From contig JAKAFG010000113.1 of NCBI GenBank assembly GCA_021818125.1, forward strand, positions 1 through 6,655: DNA of 6,655 nt, read 5' to 3'. A model generated the notes under the pieces. It saw only the letters and a program-made list of their open reading frames with translations, was not told where the DNA came from and made no database searches. Shown here piece after piece: positions 6,600 to 6,655 of the stretch; positions within the stretch are counted from its first letter, which is position 1, and every line of letters starts with the position of its first letter. The stretch is from Pseudomonadota bacterium (lineage in GTDB: Bacteria > Pseudomonadota > Gammaproteobacteria > Acidithiobacillales > Acidithiobacillaceae). The position numbers were made by a program, and so were the translations under genes.

Positions 6600-6655
6600 G
6601 ATCAATAAAGCAACCGCGGAGCTGCAAGAGGAAATGGCGCAACGCATCGCGCTGA
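6592..6655 (+). CDS. N-terminus of an unidentified gene overlapping aroB, 3'-truncated
   Basis: An open frame begins at ATG 6592 and runs to the right edge without a stop, giving 21 codons. It begins MHEINKATAELQ and continues with EEMAQRIAL, polar and helical in character, with no signal peptide or membrane segment. It overlaps the aroB stop by 8 nt in another frame, and GGAG at 6581-6584 is well placed, so it is probably translated as part of the same operon. An in-frame ATG at 6586 would add two residues. It does not resemble the start of DamX, which follows aroB in enterics and pseudomonads. The pattern A-x-x-LQ-x-x-(M/L)A-x-R is reminiscent of the N-terminal helix of endonuclease V, but 21 residues are far too few to name it. 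Confidence 0.6.
   Translation, partial: MHEINKATAELQEEMAQRIAL

Overview
The window is a run of plus-strand genes from a proteobacterial chromosome, laid out as pilM (5' end missing), pilN, pilO, pilP, pilQ, aroK, aroB, then the first 21 codons of one more gene. The order pilMNOPQ-aroK-aroB is the classical type IVa pilus assembly locus of gammaproteobacteria and their relatives. Moderately high GC by eye, the protein sequences, and a downstream gene that does not begin like DamX suggest a relative outside the enterics and pseudomonads. An Acidithiobacillus-like organism is my guess, from general impression only and not proven by any marker here.

Region 1-4864 encodes the pilus alignment complex and secretin. 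PilM is a cytoplasmic actin-like protein. PilN and PilO are bitopic inner-membrane proteins with coiled coils and periplasmic domains. PilP is a lipoprotein that reaches toward the secretin. PilQ is the outer-membrane channel, with signal peptide, two AMIN domains, STN domain, N1 domain and secretin domain. Together they link the cytoplasmic pilus motor to the outer-membrane pore; pilin and motor ATPases are not in this window.

Region 4861-6599 encodes shikimate kinase (AroK) and 3-dehydroquinate synthase (AroB), both with complete-looking active sites, steps 5 and 2 of the shikimate route to chorismate. Four junctions (pilM/N, pilN/O, pilO/P, pilQ/aroK) are 4-nt ATGA overlaps, so the set looks like one translationally coupled operon that includes aroK. 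The two exceptions are pilP/pilQ, where the best-supported pilQ start leaves 44 nt, and aroK/aroB, with a 104-nt gap holding a weak promoter candidate. The last gene overlaps the end of aroB by 8 nt.

No RNA gene, mobile element, CRISPR array or convincing intrinsic terminator is visible. I do not see a novel system: this is a conserved housekeeping/pilus locus. The points worth a second look are small: a strong hairpin near the start of aroK, low-complexity inserts in PilQ, an Asp-to-Glu change in PilM, a G8 tract in aroB, and the identity of the downstream gene.
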